NCBI RefSeq assembly: GCF_000506865.1
Contig: NZ_AYSV01000001.1
Location: 1-61,702, forward strand
Length of the DNA stretch: 61,702 nucleotides
Source of the DNA: Pelistega indica
GTDB taxonomy: Bacteria; Pseudomonadota; Gammaproteobacteria; Burkholderiales; Burkholderiaceae_B
Reading direction: 5' to 3'
Of this stretch, positions 1 through 10,256 are shown one piece after another; the first letter of the stretch is position 1; every line of letters starts with the position of its first letter. The translations under genes were made by a program, and so were the position numbers. A model generated the notes under the pieces. It saw only the letters and a program-made list of their open reading frames with translations. It made no database searches and was not told the origin of the DNA.

Positions 1-1
1 T

Positions 2-253
2 CAGGCAAAGCAACACGGTATCTATATTGATTATATTCAACCAGGATGCCCCTACCAAAATGGCTTTATTGAGCGATTTAATCGGACGTATCGCACAGAG
101 GTTTTAGGGTGTTACCTCTTTAAAACACTAAAACAGGTTAAACAACTAACCGAGGAGTGGTTAACGATTTATAATACGCAAAGACCTCATGATGCACTAA
201 AGGGGCTCACCCCTTTAATGTACAAACAAAAACATTCCGTTTCTACTTTATAG
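2..253 (+). mobile_element. IS3-family transposase (OrfB), C-terminal fragment
   Basis: An open frame runs in from the left window edge and ends at a TAG. It encodes about 83 residues of the C-terminal part of a DDE transposase of the rve type. It contains the G-x-P-x-x-N-x-F-I-E-R-F-N-R segment, whose Glu is the third catalytic residue, and a closing R-P-H-D-A-L-x-G-L-T-P block typical of IS3-family OrfB. The N-terminal part and the other acidic residues lie outside the window. It is probably the 3' end of a complete or decayed insertion sequence; the left end cannot be assessed. Confidence 0.85.
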
Positions 254-256
254 TTG

Positions 257-278
257 TACTAAAAATGGGATGGGTACA
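257..278. repeat. Probable right terminal inverted repeat of the IS3-like element
   Basis: Just after the transposase stop the sequence TACTAAAAATGGGATGGGTACA reads, on the other strand, as an end beginning TGTACCCATCCCATTTT. That begins with TG, as IS3-family ends do. The left end is outside the window, so the match to a left repeat cannot be tested and the boundary is an inference. Confidence 0.5.
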
Positions 279-654
279 AGTTTGATGTGATTAGATCCAT
301 TAGATGTTGTGACACCTTGCTTAATGAGCTATCTTAAAAACTCGCTTTGTTTCATTGGTATGTCTATGATAGCAATCAAAAATGTTTATATTGTCAATCT
401 TGATTTGAAGAGAATTGTTGATGAGAATGAGTGCTTATTGTGGCTAAAGAAAGAGGGATAAGACAAGGAAGGTGGATGAATTTGTCTATAGGAAAATTTA
501 GAATGTGGGAATAAAAATAGGGGATAGTTTATATCGGAGACATAAATTGTAAGAGTTTGGATTTCATCTGACAGTTTCCTATTTGAGAAGCGGTATCTGT
601 CAGATTTGATTTAGTTCAATTTTTGTTGTTTCAAATTTATTTGCCATTAAGCCA
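279..654. other. Gene-poor stretch beside the IS end, with an inverted repeat
   Basis: I recognise no gene here. There is only one short open frame of about 55 codons, with no good start or similarity I can name. At 566-574 and 597-605 the 9-bp arms ATCTGACAG and CTGTCAGAT form a perfect inverted repeat with a 22-nt loop. No T-run follows, so it is not a standard terminator. It may be a leftover of another mobile element. Confidence 0.5.
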
Positions 655-1851
655 TCAACAACACTTCCTCACAAATTCCGCTATTCTTTCCGCACCTTCC
701 ACGCATTGTTCCACAGGTGCAACAAGGGCAATGCGTACACGCTTAAATCCTGGGTTAATGCCATCGGCTGATCCTGGACGACTTAAAAAGCTACCCGGTA
801 ATAAGGCGACATTTGCTTGCTTAAATAAGGATTTGCTAAATTCGGTGTCATCAATTGGTGTGCCTGCCCATAGGTAGAAAGATGCATCAGGCATGTTGAC
901 ATCCAGCACGGGGGCGAGAATAGGGAAGACTTTAGTAAACTTTTCTTGATATAAACGACGATTTTCTTCGACATGGCTTTCATCATTCCAGGCTACCACA
1001 CTGGCTGCACTGATGACCCCACTCATGGCACTGCCGTGATAGGTTCGATATTTTAAAAATAATGCCATCCAGTCTTTATCACCTGCCACAAAGCCAGAGC
1101 GCATACCGGGGACATTAGATCGTTTAGATAGACTAGAAAAGCAAATCATATTTTTATAATCTGTACGACCACTGAGTTGTGCAGCTTGTAGAATACCAAG
1201 CGGTTTTTCATTGAAGTAAATTTCAGAGTAGCATTCATCTGACGCAATCACAAAGCCGTATTTGTCACTGAGTTCAAATAAATATTGCCATTCTTCCAAC
1301 GGTGTCACATTGCCTGCTGGATTACCAGGGGAGCAGACAAATAATAATTTGGTTTTTTTCCACACGTCTTCCGGTACTGATGCCCAATTAGGTGCAAAAT
1401 TTCGTGCTGGGTCTGAATTCACGAAATAAGGCTGTGCACCACCTAAATAGGCGGCGCCTTCATAGATTTGGTAAAAAGGATTGGGTGATACAACTAAATT
1501 ACCGGTCGTATTTCCAATCACGACTTGTGTAAATGAAAAGAGTGCCTCTCTTGAGCCCAAACATGGCAATATTTCTGTCTCAGGATTTGGGGCAGGGATA
1601 TTGTAACGTCTAGCAATCCATGCTGAAATCGCTTGTCTTAATGTCACATCACCTTTGGTGGCTGGGTAAGCGGATAAGGCAGTTAAATTATCGATAATGG
1701 CTTGTTTGATAAGTTGAGGTGTTTCATGTTTAGGTTCACCAATCGATAAATTAATAGGCTGCTGTTGATAATGAATAGGTTCAACACCAGCGAATAATGC
1801 TCGTAAGCGCTCAAAAGGATAGGGCTGTAATAGGTTAAGATTGGGATTCAT
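655..1851 (-). CDS. dapC: Succinyldiaminopimelate transaminase
   Basis: A class I/II PLP-dependent aminotransferase of 398 residues. It is expected to convert N-succinyl-2-amino-6-ketopimelate and glutamate to N-succinyl-LL-diaminopimelate in the lysine/peptidoglycan branch, in the cytosol. The opening P-Y-P-F-E-R-L-R-A-L-F and the S-I-G-E-P-K-H-E-T-P segment are typical of the beta-proteobacterial DapC group. The S-L-S-K-R-S-N motif near residue 240 carries the PLP lysine, and a C-S-P-G-N-P-A-G loop precedes it. The start is the only Met near the family N-terminus. No dapD/dapE neighbour is visible. The gene stands alone next to an IS remnant, so the locus may have been rearranged. Other class I aminotransferases are possible but less likely. 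Confidence 0.88.
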   Translation of the reverse strand: MNPNLNLLQPYPFERLRALFAGVEPIHYQQQPINLSIGEPKHETPQLIKQAIIDNLTALSAYPATKGDVTLRQAISAWIARRYNIPAPNPETEILPCLGSREALFSFTQVVIGNTTGNLVVSPNPFYQIYEGAAYLGGAQPYFVNSDPARNFAPNWASVPEDVWKKTKLLFVCSPGNPAGNVTPLEEWQYLFELSDKYGFVIASDECYSEIYFNEKPLGILQAAQLSGRTDYKNMICFSSLSKRSNVPGMRSGFVAGDKDWMALFLKYRTYHGSAMSGVISAASVVAWNDESHVEENRRLYQEKFTKVFPILAPVLDVNMPDASFYLWAGTPIDDTEFSKSLFKQANVALLPGSFLSRPGSADGINPGFKRVRIALVAPVEQCVEGAERIAEFVRKCC

Positions 1852-1930
1852 AGCAAGAACTATTCTGCAATAACAAATTAATGAATAAAAATATCTTTCT
1901 AGACAAGAAATGACGATGCTTTATCGTTGT

Positions 1931-1964
1931 CGATACGCGTAACGTACCGATACGCGTAACGTAC
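1931..1964. repeat. Perfect 17-bp tandem duplication
   Basis: The 17-mer CGATACGCGTAACGTAC occurs at 1931-1947 and again without spacing at 1948-1964. Each copy contains the palindromic core TACGCGTA. It is notably GC- and CpG-rich compared with the AT-rich surroundings. It lies in the intergenic space upstream of dapC. Its function is unknown. Confidence 0.9.
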
Positions 1965-2227
1965 CATTCTAAACTATTCCATGCTTTATCGGCAAAAAAG
2001 GAATAAGAGTGGATAAAGTATGTGGTATTGATGGTTATGATGAGAAAAATTTATTAAATAAAGTTTGTTTTAAAGAAAAGATAACTTTTATCTTTATGGG
2101 TATTGTAGGAGAGGAGAGCTAAAAGTCAACATAGTTTAACTTTTACACGAAAAATGCGAAAAATGCACAAAAGTAAGCACAAAAACAAAAGGATTTGAGA
2201 CTATGTCATCAAATCCTTTCAAGTATA
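1965..2227. other. Intergenic region without a recognised gene
   Basis: AT-rich spacer between the tandem repeat and the tRNA gene. A 37-codon GTG-initiated frame (2010-2123), preceded by an AGGA-like sequence, is the only coding hint. It has no recognisable similarity and I do not call it a gene. Confidence 0.5.
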
Positions 2228-2312
2228 TGGTGCGAGCGAAGAGACTCGAACTCTTACACCTCTCGGCGCTGGAACCTAAATCCAGTGCGTCTACCAATTC
2301 CGCCACGCTCGC
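2228..2312 (-). tRNA. tRNA-Leu (anticodon UAG)
   Basis: On the minus strand the sequence folds as a class II tRNA. The acceptor arms GCGAGCG and CGCTCGC pair, followed by the discriminator A and an encoded CCA. The D-arm contains GGCGGAATTGGTAGACGC. The anticodon stem is CTGGA/TCCAG around loop TTTAGGT, giving anticodon TAG. A long variable arm (GCCGAGAGGTG region) and the T-loop GTTCGAGTC follow. The long variable arm and anticodon make it leucine, reading CUA/CUN codons. Confidence 0.96.
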
Positions 2313-2416
2313 TGTAAGAATATAACTATACCTAGTTGTTTGTTGATTGGCAAGAAAAAAATACACGCTCCCCCAAAATTTGATGTTCAGAAAAAATATT
2401 TGTTGCAAAAAACAAA

Positions 2417-3592
2417 CTATTTTATATCGTTTTCTTCGTCGCTCAGTAATTTTTCGACAAGTTGAGTTGAAGGGAGTTCCTCAGGCATTTCTTCCACCAG
2501 TGATACTGTGGTCTCAGTAGTTTCTTTTTTCTCACCGTCAAGTAAACCTATAGCATTAGGGAGTTCATCCCAAAATGCGATAAATAAAGCCGCTAATAAA
2601 GGACCAATCACAAAACCATTAATACCAAATGCAGTTAAACCGCCTAAGGTTGTGATAAGCACAAGGTAATCCGGTAATTTTGTATCTTTACCTACAAGTA
2701 TGGGGCGTAAAATATTGTCGGCTAAACCAATCACAAAAAATCCATAGACGATTAATGCAGCACCTTCCCAATAGTCCCCTGAGACTAAGAAATAGATAGC
2801 CACAGGGAACCAAATAATAGCAGCACCGATGGCTGGTAATAATGATAGGAAAGCCATAATGACTCCCCAGAGTAAAGCCCCTTGGATGCCTAATAAGCTA
2901 AAAATAAACCCACCTAAAGCACCTTGTACAATAGCGACCAATAGGTTTCCTTTGACAGTGGCACGAACAACAGTAATAAATTTTTCAAATAGATGGACTT
3001 TATGATCGTAACTGAGAGGCACTAAGCGTTTGAAATTATTTTGAATGCTAGAACCATCGCGTAATAAGAAAAACAATAAGTAAACCATAATACCCATGGA
3101 AATAATGAACGAAAAGGTATTTTGGCTAAGCTGGACGAGCTCATTGGCTAACAGTCGACTAGCATTATTAAATACAACCATTAATTTGTCTCTGATACCA
3201 AAGACATCCGTAATCTGAAATTTTTCGAGAATTTCCTTAATAAAAGGAGGTAAGTTATTGAAAACATGATCAGCGTACATACCTAAATTAAGTTGTCCTG
3301 ACTGAACTCGTTCATATAAGCCAACACCTTCACGAGCAAGTGATGCTGTAATCAGGCTCAGAGGAATAAAAGCAATTAAGATGGCTAAGAAAACAGTCAA
3401 TAAAGCTGCTGTGTTACGACGCCCCGGCATTAATTTGAGAAGATAATTATAAATTGGGCGAAATAATACCGCAAAGATAATTCCCCAAAAAATAGCGGTA
3501 AAGTATGGAGATAGTAAATAACCAAAACCCACTGTAATCAGTAGTAAAAAGCCTATATAAAAGGCGTAATAAACACGATTCTTATTCTGCAT
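2417..3592 (-). CDS. AI-2E family transporter (PerM/YdiK-like permease)
   Basis: A 391-residue polytopic inner-membrane protein of the AI-2E exporter superfamily (PF01594). Hydrophobic segments cluster at about residues 10-45 and 60-85. A long, less hydrophobic loop follows at about 90-150, with further segments between about 155 and 340. This is the usual layout of the family. The conserved glycine/proline-rich region L-L-P-A-I-G-A-A-I-I-W-F-P is present. The C-terminal 40 residues are acidic and cytosolic. Family members export diverse small molecules or act as Na+/H+ antiporters, so the substrate cannot be told from sequence. The start follows an AGGA ribosome-binding site. It stands alone. 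Confidence 0.85.
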   Translation of the reverse strand: MQNKNRVYYAFYIGFLLLITVGFGYLLSPYFTAIFWGIIFAVLFRPIYNYLLKLMPGRRNTAALLTVFLAILIAFIPLSLITASLAREGVGLYERVQSGQLNLGMYADHVFNNLPPFIKEILEKFQITDVFGIRDKLMVVFNNASRLLANELVQLSQNTFSFIISMGIMVYLLFFLLRDGSSIQNNFKRLVPLSYDHKVHLFEKFITVVRATVKGNLLVAIVQGALGGFIFSLLGIQGALLWGVIMAFLSLLPAIGAAIIWFPVAIYFLVSGDYWEGAALIVYGFFVIGLADNILRPILVGKDTKLPDYLVLITTLGGLTAFGINGFVIGPLLAALFIAFWDELPNAIGLLDGEKKETTETTVSLVEEMPEELPSTQLVEKLLSDEENDIK

Positions 3593-3693
3593 GAGGAATC
3601 CTAAAATTTTTAAAAAATTTGACTTTTATAGCAAAGTTGTTTCATTATACAATGGACAGTTATATAAGCGATATTTTTAATTTATTTAAATAC

Positions 3694-4273
3694 ATGAAGC
3701 GACCTTATATTTGTGCATTATCGGTTCTAGTGCTAACAGCTTGTGCAACTTCTACAACACCTCCAAGACAGCCAGAGAATATTTGTGAAATCTTTGCAGA
3801 AAAGCCATCTTGGAAAGAAGCGATAAGAAAAAACTCGCGAAAAATGGGGGACACCCCCTCAGGTGATTATGTCCATCATCTATCAAGAATCTAGTTTTAA
3901 ACATGATGCACAACCGCCTAAAGATTATTTATTGGGAATCATTCCTTGGGGAAGGGTAAGCTCTGCATATGGTTATCCTCAAGCTAAAGATGAAGTATGG
4001 GATGACTATAAAAAACAAAATAATATTTGGAGTGCCAGTCGTTCTGATTTTGCGGATGCGGTTGATTTTATTGGTTGGTACACGGATAAAGCACAAAAAA
4101 TTAATGGTACCTCTAAATGGGATGCTTATGGTCAATACTTAAATTATCATGAAGGCTGGGGTGGTTATTCTCGACAAACATATCGGAATAAAAACTGGCT
4201 GATGAATGTTGCTAATAAGGTCAAAACACGTGCAGAGCAGTATGGTGCTCAATATGCACAATGCCGTTACTAA
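3694..4273 (+). pseudogene. Lytic transglycosylase (SLT domain) lipoprotein, frameshifted
   Basis: Two overlapping frames together encode a small lipoprotein transglycosylase of about 192 residues. The first starts at 3694 and has a lipobox V-L-T-A-C at about residues 13-17. The second carries the soluble lytic transglycosylase core, with I-I-Y-Q-E-S-S-F (catalytic Glu), a G-I-I-P-W-G loop and a C-terminal Tyr-rich W-G-G-Y-S region. The frame breaks at an A5 run (3840-3844). Removing one A joins them as R-K-W-G-T-P, the family's usual sequence. The enzyme would cleave peptidoglycan glycan strands at the outer membrane. A sequencing insertion is more likely than true decay because the rest is intact. 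Confidence 0.8.
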
Positions 4274-4624
4274 GTTGTATACATTAAATTTATAGTAACT
4301 AATAACGGGTAAGTGGGAAATAGAGACCAAAAGTCTTTATAAAAACTGTAAAAAAGCGACATTAATAAAAAATGGCTAAACTTGTTGTTTTGCACTAAAT
4401 TGGTGCTTTTTTAGATAAATCTGTATTTTATATAGTTGTTACTATTAGTGTTTTTTTCTTTAAAAACAACTAATATAGTACAAAAGATAGCAACTATATA
4501 AGGAAAACCCTGTATTTTCTTTGAGCCGAAAATTTGTTATACCTTTAATTAGTTTAATAATAAATTATTACATAATTTGTTTGGACTATTTCTGTCGCAG
4601 TAGAATTTTCATTAAGGAGTTTTT
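4274..4624. other. Intergenic region upstream of the TAXI receptor
   Basis: AT-rich, with no gene recognised. A weak hairpin GCAC-N7-GTGC followed by T6 (about 4394-4414) may terminate the transglycosylase gene. A longer imperfect inverted repeat surrounds the T- and A-tracts at about 4440-4480. The promoter of the TRAP genes must lie here, but I cannot place convincing -35/-10 boxes. Confidence 0.45.
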
Positions 4625-5608
4625 ATGAAATTGACTAAAAAATTATCACTGGCAGCTGGTGCTTTTGCAATGATCGCTGCATTTGCTACACCAGGTACAG
4701 TAGCAGCCCAACAAAAATTTGTTAGTATTGGTACTGGTGGTGTAACAGGCGTTTATTATGCGGCTGGTGGTGCGATTTGTCGTATCGTTAACAAAGATAG
4801 AGCAGCACATGGGCTACGTTGCTCAGTAGAATCAACTGGTGCTTCAGTATTCAACGTAAATACAATTAAAGCAGGAGAGTTAGACTTAGGTTTTGCACAG
4901 TCTGACGTTGCTTACAACGCGTACAATGGAGAAGGTAATTTTAAAGACGCTGGCCCATTCAAAGAGTTACGTTCAGTATTCTCTTTACATGCAGAGCCTT
5001 TAACAGTATTGACTCGTAAAGAAGCTAATATTAAAAGTTTTGCAGACCTCAAAGGTAAACGCTTTAACGTAGGTAATCCAGGCTCTGGTTCTCGAGCTTC
5101 ACTTGAGCAATACTTACAAGAAAGTGGTTTAGACTTATCTTACTTTTCTTTAGCATCAGAATTACGTTCTGATGAGCATGGTACGGCTTTATGTGACGGT
5201 AAAATTGATGGTTTTATCTTTGGTGTTGGACATCCATCAGCTAACATTCAAGACCCTACTACAACTTGCGGTGCTAAGTTAATGCCATTAACAGGTGACG
5301 TAGTAGACAAACTTATCGCTAAGTATCCATACTATGCTAAAGCTGTTATTCCTGGTGGTTTATATCAAAACAACCCAGATGATACACCAACATATGGTGT
5401 GTTAGCAGCTGTTGTTGCTTCTACAAAAACACCAGATGACGTGGTTTATCAAATCGTCAAATCTGTATTTGAAAACTTTGAAGATTTCAAAAAACTACAT
5501 CCAGCTTTAGCGCATTTGACGAAAGAAGGTATGATCAAAAATGGTTTATCTGCACCATTGCATCCAGGCGCGGAGAAATACTACAAAGAAGTTGGTTTGC
5601 TTAAATAG
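4625..5608 (+). CDS. TAXI-type TRAP transporter solute-binding protein
   Basis: A 327-residue periplasmic receptor of the TAXI family (TRAP-associated extracytoplasmic immunogenic). It has an N-terminal signal peptide of about 28 residues ending P-G-T-V-A-A-Q. The hallmark [15 protein letters not shown] segment follows, and then a glycine/serine-rich N-P-G-S-G-S-R loop. The ligand of TAXI receptors is often a dicarboxylate or amino acid and cannot be deduced here. The start is set by AAGGAG seven bases upstream. The gene is followed by the fused TRAP permease, which it should feed. Confidence 0.92.
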   Translation: MKLTKKLSLAAGAFAMIAAFATPGTVAAQQKFVSIGTGGVTGVYYAAGGAICRIVNKDRAAHGLRCSVESTGASVFNVNTIKAGELDLGFAQSDVAYNAYNGEGNFKDAGPFKELRSVFSLHAEPLTVLTRKEANIKSFADLKGKRFNVGNPGSGSRASLEQYLQESGLDLSYFSLASELRSDEHGTALCDGKIDGFIFGVGHPSANIQDPTTTCGAKLMPLTGDVVDKLIAKYPYYAKAVIPGGLYQNNPDDTPTYGVLAAVVASTKTPDDVVYQIVKSVFENFEDFKKLHPALAHLTKEGMIKNGLSAPLHPGAEKYYKEVGLLK

Positions 5609-5821
5609 TCGACTTTAAATGTTCAATCTTTATACCATATTGGTATAACTCAACTATGGTTGGAGTATAACGTGCATTTTCCTTTTTTAAGATGATTTCT
5701 TGAGTAATAAAGGGACTTGCACGTTAAAGCATATTTCTAAAAATTTTGTGGGTAATCATCTTACCCATTTGTTGTTTTATAAAAGCAATAAATTATATTG
5801 CGTAAAAAAGGAATTTACTCT

Positions 5822-8423
5822 ATGGATGCAGATGCAAAAAAAATTGCAGAGTTAGAGAAACTGGTTGCCGATGTTGATCGTGGTGGACGTAAAGCGACGG
5901 GGCTTGTGAGTGTGATATTGGCAGCAGGCGCCTTGCTTTGGTCTTTTTTTTCAACTATGGTTTGCCTCACCACTTCCATTTAGTTTTAATCTTGGTATTT
6001 TTAATGATACTGAGGCTCGCTCTATTCATTTAGGATTGGCCATGTTCCTTGGCTATTTAGCCTATCCTATGTTCAAAAAAGATGCTAATAAAATGCCTAT
6101 TTATGATTGGGTATTTGCTATCTTGGCTGGTTTTTGCGGAGCCTATTTATATTTGTTTTATCAACAACTATCATCAAGACCTGGTATCCCAACAACGTTA
6201 GATGTGGTGACAGGTGTGATTGGTATTGTATTATTGCTTGAAATTACGCGTCGCTCATTAGGGTTACCGATGACAATATTAGGCATTGTCTTCTTAGCGT
6301 ATTCATTCTTAGGACCTTATCTACCAGAAGTGATTTCACACCGAGGCGCTTCTTTAGAGCGTTTGGTATCGCATATGTGGCTAACGACAGAAGGTACTTT
6401 TGGGGTGGCTTTAGGAGTTTCGGTATCTTATATTTTTATTTTTGTATTATTAGGTTCTTTGCTCGATCGTTGTGGTGCAGGGAACTATATGATGCAAGTA
6501 TCTTTTGCCATGTTAGGTCACCTACGTGGAGGCCCAGCTAAAGTTGCTGTTGTTTCTTCTGCCGTGAATGGCCTTGTGTCTGCTTCTTCAGTAGCCAATG
6601 TAGTTACAGGAGGGATATTTACTATTCCACTGATGAAAAAATCTGGGTATGGAGGAATTAGAGCAGGTGCGATTGAAACAGCCTCATCTGTTAATGGTCA
6701 GATTATGCCTCCTGTTATGGGTGCCGCTGCATTCTTAATGATTGAGTATGTGGGTGTTCCATATACAGAGATTATTCGAAATGCTATTTTGCCTGCGTCA
6801 ATTTCGTACATATCGCTGTTTTATATTGTGCACTTAGAGGCATTAAAATTAGGTATTACGCCTATGATGTCAGCAGGCGCACCTAAAACACCAATGCAAA
6901 AATTAGCTGGTTGGGGGATGGGTATTTCTGGTACTTTCCTCGTCATGGCAGCATTCTACTATATTGGTACAGGTGTTCAAGCATTTGCAGGTTCAGCCGC
7001 TATTTGGATTTTATTAGCACTGCTACTAGTGGTGTATGTTTATTTATTAGCCTTATCTGCAAAACATCCAGATTTACCGACAGATATCAATATTACGAAT
7101 CCTGTAAAACCAGAAATTTGGCCTACTGTACGCTCTGGCTTATATTTCTTAATTCCAATTGGCATTTTGGTATGGTGTTTAAGTGTTGAAATGCTATCGG
7201 CTGGTCTATCGGCATTTTATTCTGTGCTTGCTTTATTATTCTTGATGATTACGCAGCGTCCAATTATTGCTTTCTTTAGAAAACAAGATACTGGGCCAGA
7301 GATGAAGCGTGGCTTTAGTGAAGCTATTCAAGGGTTAGAAGAGGGTGCTCGCAATATGATTGGTATTGCGATTGCATGTGGTACAGCAGGTCTGATTGTT
7401 GGGGCGATTACTTTAACTGGCTTAGGCTTACGGATGACTGCTTTTGTTGAGTTGGTGTCAATGGGTAATGTCTTAGTTATGCTATTCTTTACGGCGGCTG
7501 TATGCCTAATTCTAGGCTTAGGTATGCCAACGACGGCTAACTATATTCTAATGGCTACGTTAATGGCACCTGTGGTTGTAGAGTTAGGCGCACAGAGTGG
7601 CTTAATTATTCCCCTGATTGCGGTGCACTTTTTCGTCTTTTACTTTGGGATTATGGCGGATATTACCCCTCCAGTAGGCTTGGCAACCTTTGCCGCAGCC
7701 GCTATTTCTGGTGAAGATCCTATTAAGACGGGTATTCAAGGGGTAACCTATGCATTAAGAACGGCGGTATTACCATTTATTTTTGTATTCAACCCATTAT
7801 TACTATTAATTGGCGTGGATACATGGTGGCATTTATTAGCGGTGGTTATTGGTGCAACCATTGCCTCTCTTGTATTCGCTGCATCAACGTTGCGTTGGTT
7901 CCGTGATAAATGTACTTGGCTAGAGGCATTGATTCTGTTAATTGCGTCTTTTATGCTTTTCCGTCCTGATTGGTATATGAATCGAATTGCCCCTGAATAT
8001 GTTGCTCGTCCTGTTGCAGAGGTGTATAGCGTAGCTGCCAATATTCCTGAGGATGGTCGTTTTGTTGCCGAAATTAAAGGGATGAATTTTGAAGGTAAAG
8101 AGTTGACAAAATTAGTAGCAGTGAACTTGCCTGCGTTAGAGTCGACAGAAGGTAAAGACGCCAAGCAAATTGGTCGTGAGCGTTTACAACGAGCTGGATT
8201 AAGTTTTATGAGCTTAGGTGATACGCTACAAGTAGCTAATGTGAAATTTGGTAGTCCTGCTGCACGCTCTAGTTGGGAGCAAGGTTGGGATGTGGCAGAT
8301 GTTATGGTTCCCAACTCTGACAGACCAACAGAAATACTAATGTTTATTCCTGGTTTATTGATTGTTGCGGCTATTTGGATTCTCCAAGGTCGTCGTATGC
8401 GTAAAAGAGGGGAAATTACTTAG
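5822..8423 (+). pseudogene. TRAP transporter fused permease (DctQM-type), frameshifted near the N-terminus
   Basis: This is the membrane partner of the TAXI receptor: a fused small (4-TM) plus large (12-TM, DctM-type) TRAP permease driven by an ion gradient. The part from 6036 to 8423 is a continuous 795-residue polytopic protein. It carries the conserved V-N-G-Q-I-M-P-P-V-M-G-A-A-A-F and G-M-P-T-T-A-N-Y-I segments and ends in a soluble tail. The N-terminal frame (from ATG 5822, M-D-A-D-A-K-K) stops at 5983. Removing one T from the T8 run at 5944-5951 joins the two frames (W-S-F-F-Q-L-W-F) into an 866-residue protein of normal length. A homopolymer sequencing error is the likely cause. Confidence 0.87.
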
Positions 8424-8470
8424 TAAAGTTCTCTATAGAAAATAAGACAAAAAGTTTTAGTAGACTCAAA

Positions 8471-8508
8471 AAAAACGCATTCAATAGTTAATTGAATGCG
8501 TTTTTTTT
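8471..8508 (+). terminator. Rho-independent terminator of the TRAP operon
   Basis: A perfect 15-bp stem (8471-8485 with 8491-8505, loop AGTTA) is followed by a continuing T8 run, shortly after the TRAP permease stop. Confidence 0.93.
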
Positions 8509-8567
8509 ATGTTTATTAATGACTACCTTCAAACATAGAAGAGGGCAATCATTAATAATTAGATCAT

Positions 8568-10256
8568 TTATTTAAATAACTTATTGACTAGGGGTATCAA
8601 TGCCAAATATAGTACCTGTGCTACTATACATTCCCAATTAGCATAGAATCCAATCAATGGAATACTTGGTAGGCTGGCAAGTAAATGTTCAGGTAGGATA
8701 TTAGTTAATTGCAAAGAGTGGATACTGACACCAAGGATTTTGAAGCCCAGTGTATAAATTAGCCATGTCATTACTTTAAATAAATGATGCATAGGCAAGC
8801 GTTTACTTGAGGTAATCATCAAAATAGCAATAACGAGTAATGCTATGAGTGCTATGCCGATACCTAACAATAAATCTTGTAGCTCAATGCGAGGTAGCAT
8901 CCCTGCATAGAATAAAATTGTTTCTGCTCCTTCACGAAATACGGAAAGAAAGCTTAGTGCTAGCATTGAGAAAAGACTGCCAGTTGCTAACGCTGTATTT
9001 ACGTGCTTATCAACAAATTTTCTCCACCCCGTAATAGATGCTTTGCTATGTAACCATGCACCCACAAAAAGCATAATGATAACGGCGATAATACCAATAC
9101 TTCCTTCGAGGATTTCACGATTTGTGCCAGCAGCAATGGTTGGGAATAGTTGTTGGAGCGCAATTGCCCCCAGAAGGCTAGCAAACACGCCAAGAATAGC
9201 CCCTGCATACACCCAACGCTTGGCAGTAATCTGTTTGGCTGCATTTAGTGTAGTGACAAGTGCCATAACAATTAATAATGCCTCAACACCTTCACGCAAA
9301 AGGACTAAGGCTGCGTCAATAGGACCATAAGCAGCATTAACATTGATTTGTTTGAGCTCTGTAATTAATTGGGTAAATTTTTGTAGATTGGCAGGCTCAT
9401 CTGCCTTGAGCAAAATAACAGGAAGTAGGCTTTCTACTTTGCTATAAAGGCTACCATTACGTGTGCGTACCTCTCCTTCAAAAATAGGCCATTGTTGAAT
9501 AAATGTACGTATTTTTGCTTGACCTTCTTCAATGCGTTTATTTGCGAAGTCATCATAACTTTTAGATAGTAGACCTATACCTGAGGCTAAATCTGTAGGT
9601 GCATTTGTATCTACTTTAATGGTGGCTGTATTACCTGCCTTGAAGTCATCTAGTGTATTTTTCAATTGAGCAGATTGCTTTTCCATTTCTAAATAATTGG
9701 GTGGATCAGCTAACATGGCAATACGCATCAAAGTCATTGCTGTTTCAATTTGTCCATAATGCCCAATGCTGGTATCTCGAACAGCTTTCTCATTTAATGT
9801 CCATGTGGTATTGAAACGTTTATAGTCTTCTATAACAGCATCTAGATTTTTTTCGAGAATATGTTTATTGAGTTGTTCATAGACAGGGACAACTCGTTTG
9901 CTGAATTGCTGTCGTTTCGCCTCATAATCTACAGGATTTTGCTCTTTTTCAAATGTATATAAAGCTTTTGATAAGCTTTCTAGAGAAAGAAGGTCTTGTT
10001 GTTTAAGTGCTTGTTCAATGGTGTCGCTTACTGTTTTTCCTGCTATTGAATCATGGTTTTGGAGAGCTACAAAATCTTTTTTGATATTTTGTAGAATAGG
10101 GAGTATTTGTTGGTTTTCTCCTTTTTTTACATGACTCATTGCATCAGAGATTTGTACAAATAAGGGGCTAGTATTTACTTTAGCAAGGACATTTATTTGT
10201 AGTCCTATCGTTAAGGAGAGGACAAACAAGAATCGCCATAAAAACTTAGATAGCAT
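8568..10256 (-). CDS. efeU: FTR1-family iron permease with N-terminal periplasmic domain (EfeU)
   Basis: The inner-membrane iron channel of the EfeUOB system. It has a signal peptide at the N-terminus and then about 270 residues of helical, probably periplasmic, sequence. The FTR1 membrane domain follows from about residue 310 to the end. Both iron-binding REGxE motifs are present: R-E-G-V-E near residue 322 and R-E-G-A-E near residue 441. E. coli EfeU lacks the long N-terminal extension, while Gram-positive homologues carry a comparable one. The start is the ATG at 10256, which overlaps the end of efeB, so the two are translationally coupled. It is the last gene of the block efeO-efeB-efeU. 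Transport of Fe2+/Fe3+ after EfeB/EfeO action is family knowledge. Confidence 0.93.
   Translation of the reverse strand: MLSKFLWRFLFVLSLTIGLQINVLAKVNTSPLFVQISDAMSHVKKGENQQILPILQNIKKDFVALQNHDSIAGKTVSDTIEQALKQQDLLSLESLSKALYTFEKEQNPVDYEAKRQQFSKRVVPVYEQLNKHILEKNLDAVIEDYKRFNTTWTLNEKAVRDTSIGHYGQIETAMTLMRIAMLADPPNYLEMEKQSAQLKNTLDDFKAGNTATIKVDTNAPTDLASGIGLLSKSYDDFANKRIEEGQAKIRTFIQQWPIFEGEVRTRNGSLYSKVESLLPVILLKADEPANLQKFTQLITELKQINVNAAYGPIDAALVLLREGVEALLIVMALVTTLNAAKQITAKRWVYAGAILGVFASLLGAIALQQLFPTIAAGTNREILEGSIGIIAVIIMLFVGAWLHSKASITGWRKFVDKHVNTALATGSLFSMLALSFLSVFREGAETILFYAGMLPRIELQDLLLGIGIALIALLVIAILMITSSKRLPMHHLFKVMTWLIYTLGFKILGVSIHSLQLTNILPEHLLASLPSIPLIGFYANWECIVAQVLYLALIPLVNKLFK

Noticed and set aside
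2010-2123. 37-codon GTG-started frame with an AGGA upstream
   Set aside because: It is short, has no similarity I can name and lies in AT-rich spacer. Not enough to call a gene.
2136-2408. 90-codon open frame on the minus strand
   Set aside because: It runs straight through the tRNA-Leu gene and encodes nothing recognisable. It is a chance frame.
7748-8314. 188-codon antisense frame inside the TRAP permease gene
   Set aside because: Low-complexity Ser/Asn/Thr composition typical of an antisense shadow; the permease frame is clearly the real one.
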